From NCBI RefSeq assembly GCF_000384395.1, contig NZ_ARWE01000001.1, positions 2,826,501 to 2,890,500 of the forward strand: a stretch of DNA of 64,000 bases, written 5' to 3'. Source of the stretch: Geopsychrobacter electrodiphilus DSM 16401. Lineage in GTDB: Bacteria > Desulfobacterota > Desulfuromonadia > Desulfuromonadales > Geopsychrobacteraceae. Positions 9,350 to 18,255 of this stretch are shown here, piece after piece (the first letter of the stretch is position 1; each line of letters begins with the position of its first letter). Position numbers and translations under genes: made by a program. Under the pieces are notes generated by a model. That model was not told where the DNA came from and made no database searches. It saw nothing but the letters and a program-made list of their open reading frames with translations.

Positions 9350-10519
9350 ATGGATGACGAAAAAAAAATACTGATGTCCGCTCAGTTTGCGCAACAGCGT
9401 GGACGTATGATCGAAAATATTTATTCGACCATCGCTGATCCTGATAATTGGCGCACAGTAATCAGCGAGCTGGCCGCGACGACCGATTCGCGTTCGGCCC
9501 GCCTGTTGGTCATGAATGCCGATGCCACCCATGTCAGCTCCAGCTTCAAACATAATATCGATGAAAATTATCATCGGCAGTACGTCGAGCATTATGTAAA
9601 CGCTTGCCCCTGGCGGCCCGAGATGCGTCAAAAGCGGCCGGGCCGCTTCTATTCGAGCTATCTCCACTTCAGTTGCCCTCAGCCCAACTTTTATCACACC
9701 GAATTCTATAACGATTGGGCCGGCCCACAAGATATCCACCATGGCGCGGCGGGCACCGTTTATCAGGATTCCGGTCAAGCGGTGCAGTTGATGGTGCAGC
9801 GCACCCAGCGGCAGGGACACTACACGGAAACAGATACCGCTTTTTTAAACGAGCTTGTCCCGCATCTGCAACAAGCATTTCAGCTCGCCAGGCAGGTCGA
9901 GGACAGCCATGCCCGGGCTCAGGCGATCGAAATTGCTGCCGGGGCTGAAATACTGCCCTTTATTTTATTGGATTACGCGTTGCGCCCCATTCACTGCACT
10001 TCGGTGGCTGAAGCGCTGATCAACGCGGAATCCACCCTGGTGCTCACCAAAGAGCGCTTGCGGCTTTCCGACCGCGAGCATGACCAACGCCTGCAGCGCT
10101 TGTTGAGGACATGTTTGGCCGCCGCCGATTCACGGACCTTTCAGACCACGGGCGGAACGCTTGCGGTGCCGCGCGCCCAGGGCGCAAATCTTCACCTGCG
10201 GGTGAAACCTGTTCATCCAGATGTTCCGCTCTGGAGCGGCCGGCCGGCCGGGTATGTTGCGGTTTATGTGTACGACCCCGAGGCCGGAATTTCTATCGAT
10301 CGAGAAGGACTGAGCGAACTCTATGCTTTGTCCAAAGCTGAAATCCGCGTGGCCATCGAAATCCTCGCTACGCCCGATCCCGCTGAAGTGGCAAGACGCT
10401 GCTTTATAAGTTTGCACACCGTGCGTTCGCATCTTAAGGCGATCTTTGCCAAAACCGCTGTGAATAACCAGGCTGAACTGGTCAAACTTTTGCTGGCCGG
10501 CTCCGTCCGACAACGCTAG
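9350..10519 (+). CDS. LuxR-type transcriptional regulator
   Basis: This protein of about 389 residues has a C-terminal LuxR/FixJ-type helix-turn-helix in its last 60 residues: LSKAEIRVAIEI, then AEVARRCFISLHTVRSHLKAIFAK, ending NQAELVKLL. The long N-terminal part shows no autoinducer-binding consensus that I recognise and may be a PAS/GAF-like sensor. The start is uncertain: GTG 9332, ATG 9350 and ATG 9374 are in frame and none has a good Shine-Dalgarno. A hydrolase gene begins 12 bases after the stop, so the pair is probably one operon. A 22-bp palindrome lies beyond the hydrolase. Confidence 0.85.
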   Translation: MDDEKKILMSAQFAQQRGRMIENIYSTIADPDNWRTVISELAATTDSRSARLLVMNADATHVSSSFKHNIDENYHRQYVEHYVNACPWRPEMRQKRPGRFYSSYLHFSCPQPNFYHTEFYNDWAGPQDIHHGAAGTVYQDSGQAVQLMVQRTQRQGHYTETDTAFLNELVPHLQQAFQLARQVEDSHARAQAIEIAAGAEILPFILLDYALRPIHCTSVAEALINAESTLVLTKERLRLSDREHDQRLQRLLRTCLAAADSRTFQTTGGTLAVPRAQGANLHLRVKPVHPDVPLWSGRPAGYVAVYVYDPEAGISIDREGLSELYALSKAEIRVAIEILATPDPAEVARRCFISLHTVRSHLKAIFAKTAVNNQAELVKLLLAGSVRQR

Positions 10520-10531
10520 AGGTCTATTCAA

Positions 10532-11347
10532 ATGAGCACTCGAACGACGTCTTCCCCCCTTTGTTCCTTATCCTCCCATGACCAGATACCGCTCGCTTGC
10601 GAGTGTCGCGGTCAGGGCGAACCGCTCCTGTTGTTTATCCACGGCTGGACCTGCCGGCGTTCCTACTGGCGGCCGCAACTTGACCACTTCAGTCAAAACT
10701 ATTCCGTCGCGGCGCTTGACCTGCCTGGACATGGCGATTCCGGACGCGGTGATCGAGTGCGCTGGGGCGTAACCTCCTTTGCCGCCGACGTCGCTTCCTG
10801 TGTCAGGGCGTTGAACGCTGAAACGGTCATCCTGATCGGACATTCCATGGGCGGCGCCGTTGCTCTGGAGGCCGCCCGCCGGGTGGGCACGGCCCTGGCC
10901 GGAGTGGTCCTGGTGGACACTTTCGCCATCGACTACGGCGGGTTATCTGCCGAAACAGTGCAAGCTTTCACCGCGCCCTTTGAGGCGGATTTCCCAGGCG
11001 CCATAGCCTGGCTGATTGAACAGACCTCAACGCCGGCAACGCCACAGAACCTTAAACAACAATTGATTCGCGAAATGGCTGCGGCCGATCCGGCCTGGGC
11101 CCTGCCGGCATGGCACGACCTCCTCTCCTGGAGCCCCCAAGCCGCCTTCGAAGAACTCCAGATCCCGATCCACGCCATAAACGGCGGTTTGATTCCGGAA
11201 GCGGCACGAAACCGTTGCGCCCCCTTCATGACTGAGACGGTTATCCCTGCGGCCGGACACTTTCTGCACATGGAAGATCCGACCGGGTTCAACCATGAAC
11301 TGGAGGAAGTGCTCGTGTCTCGTTTGGTTCATTCAGCAGACCTTTAA
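10532..11347 (+). CDS. Alpha/beta hydrolase
   Basis: The 271-residue protein has the alpha/beta hydrolase order: an oxyanion-hole FIHGWTC segment near residue 32, the nucleophile elbow IGHSMGGAV near residue 108, and a C-terminal His in AGHFLHMED. The acid residue is probably in the LVDTFAID or INGG region. The substrate is unknown. It is the second gene of a probable two-gene unit with the LuxR-type regulator, so it may act on, or make, a small molecule linked to that regulator (inference). Confidence 0.87.
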   Translation: MSTRTTSSPLCSLSSHDQIPLACECRGQGEPLLLFIHGWTCRRSYWRPQLDHFSQNYSVAALDLPGHGDSGRGDRVRWGVTSFAADVASCVRALNAETVILIGHSMGGAVALEAARRVGTALAGVVLVDTFAIDYGGLSAETVQAFTAPFEADFPGAIAWLIEQTSTPATPQNLKQQLIREMAAADPAWALPAWHDLLSWSPQAAFEELQIPIHAINGGLIPEAARNRCAPFMTETVIPAAGHFLHMEDPTGFNHELEEVLVSRLVHSADL

Positions 11348-11375
11348 CTTTCATATATTCGGTTATTTCTATTCA

Positions 11376-11397
11376 AAATCACCCATATGGGTGATTT
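11376..11397. repeat. 22-bp perfect palindrome
   Basis: Bases 11376-11397 form a perfect palindrome (AAATCACCCAT and its complement, no spacer). It lies 28 bases after the hydrolase stop and about 240 bases before the lipoprotein ATG. There is no T-run, so an operator for a dimeric regulator fits better than a terminator. The LuxR-type protein upstream is an obvious candidate, without proof. Confidence 0.6.
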
Positions 11398-11636
11398 CAG
11401 CCCGGCCGGCCTCTGCTAACCTGCCTTTCAACAAAAATCCGTTTTCTCCTTGCGCTTCGCATGTGTTTCCTACCCGCGCAGCGCAGGTCCAAATTGCACT
11501 TTCTGGAAAATTCATGCCACCTCGATCGGAATGCGAGACCGGGGATATTGGCACCTGTCTTCAAGACGATGTAGTCCTGATTTTGGCTTTGGCTGAGCAA
11601 TTACGAGAACTCGAAAACGAAAGGGAGAGGTGGAAA

Positions 11637-14237
11637 ATGAAAAGATTATTCAGGTTATTGACGGCATGTATTTTTATAAGCGCCTTGGCGGCCTGCGGGG
11701 GGGGAGGGGGCACAGACCCAATAGCAAACCAACCCGCGACGACACTCTCTGGAACCGCAGCAGCAGGGGCACCGATCATCGGCCAGGTCACGGTCAAAGG
11801 CAGCCAGGGGCATACCAAGACAGCACTGATCGAAGCAAACGGCAATTATTCCGTTGATGTCACCGGGTTGACGGCACCTTATCGGCTGCGTGCCCAGGGA
11901 ACTGTCGGTGGTATCGAGTACAAGCTGCACTCCTATGCCGAAACGGCTGATCTCGGCAACACGGTCAACATTACCCCTTTTACGGACCTGATCGTCGCCA
12001 ATGCCGCCGGCCAGATCGCGAGCACCTACTTCGATGAGGTCGCCCCCACCGATATTCCTCCCGCTGACCTTGCCGCGCAGGAAGAAGCACTTCAAACCAA
12101 ACTTCAGGCGGTTTTTACCACGCTCGGGGTTGGAACCGCCGTTGATCTCCTGCATACGACGTTCAGTGCCGATCATACCGCGCTGGACGCCGCCCTGGAT
12201 ATTATTCGGATCGAGACGGATAGCACCTCAAACATTGCCACGATCACGAATGTGATCGACAACACCTCAATTACAGATGCCATACTTGATCCATCAGACG
12301 TTTCAGCCCCACTGGTTGTAAATCCTGGTCTGGCTGCCGCCGTCAGCGCGCGACAGGCTATATTCAATACCCTGGATAGTTTTTCAGCTCTGTTTGCAAC
12401 CGCACTCCCAAGTTCTGCACAACTGGGCCAACTCCTATCTGACGATTTCTTACATATGGATATGGGGAAAGCCCAGACCCTCACAGAATGGACGACTGAC
12501 CCGACAATGGTCGGTCTGTCCTTTCAATCCGTAGTCATTAATGCCATTGATGAGGCCGCTGGCACGGCCACCGTATCATTTAATGTAGCGTTTAACGGCG
12601 TGGCTAGACCAACAGAGGTGGAAACCTGGACGCTGACCAAGGCCAGCGGTGCCTGGCAACTTCGCGGGAATCAGGAAATCGTCGATCGCTGGTTTGATTA
12701 TATCTGTGAGACCAGCAGCTATGGCCAAAGCTGTGGTATCAACCTTGGTGCCGACGATTTTGACCCTACCAATAACAACGGGGCCGGTGTTTTGATCGAT
12801 TCGGCCAAGGTGACCCTGATGAGAGCCGGCAACCCGGTTTCAGGAGGAGTGGTTTATATGGGCGTACCTGCAGGCGGGGCCGCAGGTGAGCTGAGGATCT
12901 ATGACACAGACTATAGCAATGATCACATGGCCTTCGGTAGCGGTGCATTGCAAATTGACTCAAGCCTCTTTCAGGTTGGCGATGATCTGCAATTTGAGTT
13001 GTACACTGCTCCGCTGGACCTGACGAATCCGCAGGCACCGGTTGTTACTGGCACCGCAATAGCCACATACAGTACTCCCATCACCACAGTTCCTGTCACT
13101 ATGGCAGACAGCCCAACTTATCCCAGCGCAACCCAGGCCACCCTGACTGCATTTAATGCCTACACCACAGAAGGTGGTAATTTAACTGTCGGATGGACGA
13201 TCCCGACGGGACAGGCTATTGATGAAGTCATGTTTCAAGTGTGCAATAATTCCACCTGCCTCGATGAATGGAAATGGCTTCCGACAGGTAGTGAAGCAAC
13301 TCTTAGCATCGACACTTCAAGTCTGAGCTTGGCGGACGCCCCTTACCGGACAGAACTGCGAGTCTACTCCGCAGATCCACAGGGTCGAACATTCTTGACC
13401 ACTTACCTAGGCACTGCAAACGCGTCGGGTAGTGGCACAACACCACCTGCCGCGGGTTTTACTGCACAAATGCTTGATGCCAGTCCAACCTATTACGTGA
13501 CCTATCCGGGCAACTTCGATGGAACAATCACCGGCGGAACGACTCAGGAATCTTTAGTTGTCAGTGGCAGCGGGCCATATACCGTAACGGATACCGTGGA
13601 TTATTTCGATGCAAACGGCTTGTTTGTAAGTAGTACACCTCTCTCTGGCACGTTTGTTTTGAATACGGATGGGACCCTGACAGCAACGATTAACGGTCTC
13701 CCAGGTCAGTCAATAATGACCTTAACAACCTCGACGACTACATATTTGGGCATTACCGGTACCGATAACACTGGTTCCTGGTCTGATTTCTGGTATTTTG
13801 CACCACCTGCAAGCTGGCTCTCCACTCAGGCACCAACGGTTTTTACCGCACCAATGCTTGATGCTATCAGCACGGTCTATATCCAATACCCCGCAGACGA
13901 CCCTGCTGCGCCAAACTTTCCGGGTGGCACGACGCAGGAGGTGATCACCATGAGCGGCAGTAACGGGAGCTACCAATTGTCCTTCGTCTCATCCTTCTTT
14001 GATGCCAGTGGGGCTTTCCTATCCTCTGAAACGGGGCAAGTCGCAGCCACTCTCGGGCAGGGTGGGACCCTCTCGGCAACATACACGGACGCGAGTGTCA
14101 CTCCAGCTGTTGACGTTACAATTAGCTGGGCGTTGCAGAGCGACAACGGAACAACCCTGGTTGTCAACGGCAGTGATAATTCTGGCACTTGGCAGAATGT
14201 CTGGAATCTGAACACACCGCCGTCAGGTTGGCTTTAG
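11637..14237 (+). CDS. Large lipoprotein with tandem C-terminal repeats
   Basis: The frame is open from 11295, but the ATG at 11637 has GGGAGAGG upstream and yields a lipoprotein signal with lipobox LAAC, Cys20 and a Gly5 tether. Residues 30-110 resemble a carboxypeptidase-regulatory/transthyretin-like fold (GAPIIGQVTVKG, then ANGNYSVDV). The middle has a lipocalin-like or nutrient-binding look (TWTLTKASGAWQLRG). The last 260 residues hold two copies of a module of about 130 residues, starting FTAQMLDA and FTAPMLDA. Each carries a GGTTQE motif, FFDA/YFDA and an ending like GSW-W-F. It is probably surface exposed. I do not recognise the full architecture. Confidence 0.8.
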   Translation: MKRLFRLLTACIFISALAACGGGGGTDPIANQPATTLSGTAAAGAPIIGQVTVKGSQGHTKTALIEANGNYSVDVTGLTAPYRLRAQGTVGGIEYKLHSYAETADLGNTVNITPFTDLIVANAAGQIASTYFDEVAPTDIPPADLAAQEEALQTKLQAVFTTLGVGTAVDLLHTTFSADHTALDAALDIIRIETDSTSNIATITNVIDNTSITDAILDPSDVSAPLVVNPGLAAAVSARQAIFNTLDSFSALFATALPSSAQLGQLLSDDFLHMDMGKAQTLTEWTTDPTMVGLSFQSVVINAIDEAAGTATVSFNVAFNGVARPTEVETWTLTKASGAWQLRGNQEIVDRWFDYICETSSYGQSCGINLGADDFDPTNNNGAGVLIDSAKVTLMRAGNPVSGGVVYMGVPAGGAAGELRIYDTDYSNDHMAFGSGALQIDSSLFQVGDDLQFELYTAPLDLTNPQAPVVTGTAIATYSTPITTVPVTMADSPTYPSATQATLTAFNAYTTEGGNLTVGWTIPTGQAIDEVMFQVCNNSTCLDEWKWLPTGSEATLSIDTSSLSLADAPYRTELRVYSADPQGRTFLTTYLGTANASGSGTTPPAAGFTAQMLDASPTYYVTYPGNFDGTITGGTTQESLVVSGSGPYTVTDTVDYFDANGLFVSSTPLSGTFVLNTDGTLTATINGLPGQSIMTLTTSTTTYLGITGTDNTGSWSDFWYFAPPASWLSTQAPTVFTAPMLDAISTVYIQYPADDPAAPNFPGGTTQEVITMSGSNGSYQLSFVSSFFDASGAFLSSETGQVAATLGQGGTLSATYTDASVTPAVDVTISWALQSDNGTTLVVNGSDNSGTWQNVWNLNTPPSGWL

Positions 14238-14275
14238 CAAGGTTTGAGTCATTTGTGAACCAATTGTGTACATAA

Positions 14276-14303
14276 GCGGTCCGACTTAAACGAGTCGGAC
14301 CGC
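14276..14303 (+). terminator. Hairpin downstream of the lipoprotein gene
   Basis: An 11-bp perfect stem (GCGGTCCGACT with AGTCGGACCGC) has a 6-base loop and begins 38 bases after the stop codon. There is no long T-run, so termination is likely but not certain. Confidence 0.6.
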
Positions 14304-14391
14304 ACTATAGTTAGCAGATGCCTGCCCAATCGGTTTCCAGATTTTTCTTACGACCATAAAACATCATCGGTTCACACCCCTAAGCGCAAAA

Positions 14392-14437
14392 CCATAAAAA
14401 AAAGCGACCCGCTGACGAGTCGCCTTTTTTTTTATGG
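14392..14437. terminator. Bidirectional terminator between the lipoprotein gene and glgP
   Basis: A GCGAC/GTCGC stem is flanked by a long A-run on the left and a T-run on the right (CCATAAAA ... TTTTATGG). It is therefore symmetrical and can stop transcription from both convergent genes. It ends 28 bases from the end of glgP. Confidence 0.75.
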
Positions 14438-14464
14438 TAAACGTTCTCCCAATTTCACGAATAC

Positions 14465-16972
14465 TCAAAGAGTTCCATTCTGCGGTGGTATAGGCTCCAG
14501 TTTCCAGATATCCCGATTATATTCCGCAATCGTTCGATCGCTTGAGAACCGGCCACTGGCGGCAGTATTAAGAATGCTCATCTTCGTCCAGTGTTCCTCA
14601 TCCTTATAAGCCTCGGCAACACGTTGCTGCGCCTCAACATAGCTGCGAAAGTCGGCCGCGGTCATCCAGGGGTCATTGGGGCTGCGGATCGTCTGCAGGA
14701 TCGGATCAAAGATACCAAACTCAAACTGGTTGAAGTATCCGCACTCAAGCAGCTGCATCACCCGGTTTAGATCGGTATCGGCGGCGATGATAGCGGCGGG
14801 ATCGTAATGACTGCGCAACCCCTCCACCTTATCGGCCGTCAGGCCAAAGAGGAAAAAATTCTCCTCACCGACCTCCTCCAGAATCTCGACATTGGCCCCG
14901 TCAAGAGTGCCGATAGTCAAGGCGCCGTTCATCATAAACTTCATGTTCCCCGTGCCGGAGGCTTCCTTGCCAGCGGTAGAAATCTGCTCCGAGAGGTCGG
15001 CCCCCGGGGCGATGATCTCCATCGCCGAGACTCTATAGTTCGGCAAAAAAGCCAGGCGCAGGCGACCATCGGTTACAGGGTCCGCATTGATAACAGCCGC
15101 GACGTTGTTGATCAGCTTGATGATCCGCTTCGCCAGAAAATAGCCGGGGGCGGCCTTGCCACCAATCAGGACACAGCGCGGAGTCCAGTTTTCAGTATCA
15201 CCACGTTTAAGACGATCGTAGAGATGAATAACGTGCAGCAGATTGAGTAATTGGCGTTTATATTCATGGATCCGTTTGACCTGTACGTCAAAGATGGCCT
15301 CAAGGTTAAAAACCACACCACAATCTGCCTTAACAAGCTGTGCCAACCGGCGTTTGTTCTGTAACTTCACCTCACGCCAGTGACCGCGAAAGTCGGCATC
15401 TGAGGCCTGCGGAGCGAGACCGGCCAATAGGGAAAGGTCTGCGACCCAGTCTGGGCCGACGATTGTGGTGATCAGCCCGGAGAGCCCCGGGTTGCACCAG
15501 GCCAGCCAGCGACGCGGGGTGACGCCATTGGTCTTGTTGTTAAACTTGTGCGGCCAGAGCACAAAAAAGTCATTGAACAGCCCCTCGGTAAGCAGTCGCG
15601 AGTGGAGACTGGCGACACCGTTGACCGAGAAACTGCCGACGATGGCCAGATAGGCCATGCGCACCTGCGGCTGCGGACCCTCCTCAATGATCGACAGCCG
15701 CCTCTGCCGCTCAGTATCCCCGGGCCAGCGCCGGGCCACCTCGGCCAGGAAGCGGGCGTTGATTTCGAAGACGATCTCCAGCAGACGTGGCAGCAGGCGG
15801 GCAAAAATCGGGACCGGCCAACGCTCTAAGGCCTCGGGAAGCAGGGTGTGATTGGTGTAGGCCATGGTCGCGCTGGTGATACGCCAGGCGTCATCCCACT
15901 CCAGACCCTGCTCGTCCATAAGCAGTCGCATCAGTTCGGGCACAGCACAACTCGGGTGAGTATCATTGAGCTGAAAGCGGTTCTTGTCCGCAAAGTCTGA
16001 AAAATCGCCGCCGTGCTTGCCGACCCAGCGCGCCACAACATCCTGCAGGCTCGCCGAGGCGAGAAAGTATTGCTGACGCAGACGCAGTTCTTTTCCGCTC
16101 TCGCTGGCGTCATTGGGGTAGAGCACCAGGGTAATCTGTTCAGCCGTGTTCTTGGCCGAGACAGACTCAGGGTAGAGCCCGGCATTGAACTCGCCGAGAT
16201 CGAATTCATCGGTCGCGCAAGCCTTCCACAGGCGTAAGGTGTTTACGGTGCCATTCTGGTAACCTGGCACCGGAACGTCATAGGGGACCGCCAATACGTC
16301 ATGGCTATCCACCCAATGGGCATGTTTTCTGCCGACATTATTCCGCCGCCATTCGGTATGACCCTCAAAACGCACCCGCTGAGTATACTCATGACGTTCC
16401 AGCTCCCAGGCGTTCCCTTCACGCAGCCAGTGATCCGGCCCTTCGACCTGCTCACCAGCGACAATTTCCTGACGGAACATGCCGTACTCATAACGCAGCC
16501 CATATCCCGTGACAGGTAACTGCAGGGTGGCACAACTGTCCAGAAAACAGGCAGCAAGTCGTCCCAACCCGCCATTTCCCAGTCCGGCATCCTGTTCGTT
16601 CTCGACCAGATCCTCCAACTCCATCCCCAGACAACTCACGGCCAGTTCCGTCTCCTCATCGAGCCCGAGGTTGAGAGCAGCATTTCCCAAAGCGCGACCC
16701 ATCAAAAACTCAAGGGACAGGTAGTAAGCATGCCCGGCGTCAGCGGCTTCGTAGCCATAACGGGTATTCTTCCAGCGTTCCATCAGCCGATCCCGCAAAC
16801 TCAGCACCAGCGCCTCGTAGGCATAATGGGCCGACTGACAGTGACGGTCGCGGCCCAGGGTGTGTGAATAATATCGCCGGAAATCTTCCACCAGACTATA
16901 GACATCCATGCCCACCGGCGGCAGGTCGGTCAGGCTCGCTTCAAATGTTTTGCGTAGGGTTTTTACGTCCAT
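14465..16972 (-). CDS. glgP: Glycogen/starch/alpha-glucan phosphorylase
   Basis: This cytoplasmic PLP enzyme releases glucose-1-phosphate from alpha-1,4-glucans. At 835 residues it matches the long, GlgP-type family. The PLP-lysine motif GTGNMKFMMNGA places the cofactor lysine at residue 678. ENEQDAGLGNGGLGRLAACFLDS and FNNKTNGVTPRRW are further signatures. GAGGG precedes the ATG. It stands alone, with no other glycogen genes next to it, and converges on the lipoprotein gene. The upstream 16973-17231 interval shows nothing certain. Confidence 0.96.
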   Translation of the reverse strand: MDVKTLRKTFEASLTDLPPVGMDVYSLVEDFRRYYSHTLGRDRHCQSAHYAYEALVLSLRDRLMERWKNTRYGYEAADAGHAYYLSLEFLMGRALGNAALNLGLDEETELAVSCLGMELEDLVENEQDAGLGNGGLGRLAACFLDSCATLQLPVTGYGLRYEYGMFRQEIVAGEQVEGPDHWLREGNAWELERHEYTQRVRFEGHTEWRRNNVGRKHAHWVDSHDVLAVPYDVPVPGYQNGTVNTLRLWKACATDEFDLGEFNAGLYPESVSAKNTAEQITLVLYPNDASESGKELRLRQQYFLASASLQDVVARWVGKHGGDFSDFADKNRFQLNDTHPSCAVPELMRLLMDEQGLEWDDAWRITSATMAYTNHTLLPEALERWPVPIFARLLPRLLEIVFEINARFLAEVARRWPGDTERQRRLSIIEEGPQPQVRMAYLAIVGSFSVNGVASLHSRLLTEGLFNDFFVLWPHKFNNKTNGVTPRRWLAWCNPGLSGLITTIVGPDWVADLSLLAGLAPQASDADFRGHWREVKLQNKRRLAQLVKADCGVVFNLEAIFDVQVKRIHEYKRQLLNLLHVIHLYDRLKRGDTENWTPRCVLIGGKAAPGYFLAKRIIKLINNVAAVINADPVTDGRLRLAFLPNYRVSAMEIIAPGADLSEQISTAGKEASGTGNMKFMMNGALTIGTLDGANVEILEEVGEENFFLFGLTADKVEGLRSHYDPAAIIAADTDLNRVMQLLECGYFNQFEFGIFDPILQTIRSPNDPWMTAADFRSYVEAQQRVAEAYKDEEHWTKMSILNTAASGRFSSDRTIAEYNRDIWKLEPIPPQNGTL

Positions 16973-17231
16973 GTTTTGACCCTCATAAATTTAAAAATTC
17001 TAGACCCCCAACTCCCTGAACGACGCTGAGCGGAGACACTAAATCTCAATCTACCGCAAAATCGCCCTAGCTGTCGCATGCTGAAACAAAATAAGTTATA
17101 ACACTTAAAAAATTTCTCAAAAGCGGCTCAAGCCATGCCTGACCGTAACGCTCAAAGGAGGAGTCTAAAGACCATGCCCCCTTCCACCACCGGGCGCTGA
17201 AGGAGTAGAATGACAGCGTAAGGAGGTCATT

Positions 17232-17483
17232 ATGTATGCACTGAGAATCGTCAATCCAACCTTTTGGAACAACAACTGGTCTGCTGAGATCGGACAGAAA
17301 CTCAAAATTTTGAACAGCACCTATAACCTGTTTGTCTTCGACAAAGGGACGATCAGGGAGGAGATTATTCAAGTTCTGGAGGAGATTCCACCGGCCGCCT
17401 ACACGCTGCTGCAGATTCATCCATCCGAACCAGGGCACTGTGAAATTTTCACCGACAACGGCCAGTGCTACGAACAGGAATGA
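17232..17483 (+). CDS. Small protein of unknown function
   Basis: This 83-residue ORF has one of the best ribosome binding sites in the window (AAGGAGG, 6 bases before the ATG), which supports it being real. The protein is soluble, with an aromatic-rich N-terminus (NPTFWNNNW), a helix around residues 37-50 (TIREEIIQVLEEI) and two Cys near the end. I recognise no family. It stands alone between the glgP promoter side and the convergent GST gene. Confidence 0.65.
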   Translation: MYALRIVNPTFWNNNWSAEIGQKLKILNSTYNLFVFDKGTIREEIIQVLEEIPPAAYTLLQIHPSEPGHCEIFTDNGQCYEQE

Positions 17484-17528
17484 AGGTCGAAGCTGACCTG
17501 ATTCGACGATAATTACGGCCCTCCTAAA

Positions 17529-18215
17529 TCAGCGCCGCCCCTGCCCGAAAAGTATCGCCTTCGCCTTGTCATCAACAGTTTTGGCCGAATTGATTTCACT
17601 CCCCTTGCGATAAGCCTCGACCACCGCCGGTCTTTGACTGATCAGTTCGAACCAGCGCCTGACCTGAGGAAAGTCGGCGAGACTGATCCCCTGTTTTTCG
17701 TGGGATACCACCCAGGGGTAGATCGCCATGTCCGCCACCGAATAATCTCCCGCAACGAATTCCGACCTGGTCAGTTGGTCATCGAGAACTCCGTAGAGAC
17801 GTTCGCTCTCTTTCTGATAGCGCTCGATGGCGTAAGGGATTTTTTCGGGAGCATACTGACTGAAATGATGGTTCTGGCCGAGCATTGGCCCGAAGCCACC
17901 CATCTGCCACATGAGCCATTGTTGAACCTGATGCCGTGCTCGTGGCGCTACGGGGAGAAATTTACCTGTTTTTTCAGCCAAATAAAGCAGGATCGCCCCC
18001 GACTCGAAAAGCGCCAGCGGCTCACCTTTGTCGAGGGGATCCTGATCGACAATAGCTGGAATCTTGTTATTTGGTGAAATTTTCAGAAATTCGGGTTTGA
18101 ACTGGTCACCAGCACCGATATTTATCGGGTGGATACGATATTCCAGTCCGGCTTCTTCCAGAAAAATTGTTATCTTGTGCCCATTCGGGGTTGTCCAATA
18201 ATAGAGATCGATCAT
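17529..18215 (-). CDS. Glutathione S-transferase, YfcG/YghU-like
   Basis: The 228-residue protein starts MIDLYYWTTPNGHKITIFLEE, the thioredoxin-fold N-terminus of the Ure2/YfcG class. The cis-Pro segment ISPNNKIPAIVD and an ESGAILLYL motif bind glutathione. In that class Thr/Asn residues near the N-terminus (TTPNG) take the place of a catalytic Tyr or Cys, and the E. coli members act as disulfide-bond oxidoreductases. The C-terminal helical domain is complete. It lies 40 bases after the transporter gene on the same strand and may be co-transcribed with it. Confidence 0.9.
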   Translation of the reverse strand: MIDLYYWTTPNGHKITIFLEEAGLEYRIHPINIGAGDQFKPEFLKISPNNKIPAIVDQDPLDKGEPLALFESGAILLYLAEKTGKFLPVAPRARHQVQQWLMWQMGGFGPMLGQNHHFSQYAPEKIPYAIERYQKESERLYGVLDDQLTRSEFVAGDYSVADMAIYPWVVSHEKQGISLADFPQVRRWFELISQRPAVVEAYRKGSEINSAKTVDDKAKAILFGQGRR

Positions 18216-18255
18216 TACTTGCTCCTGATTCTGCCATCAGGCTGAGCCCTGAGGC

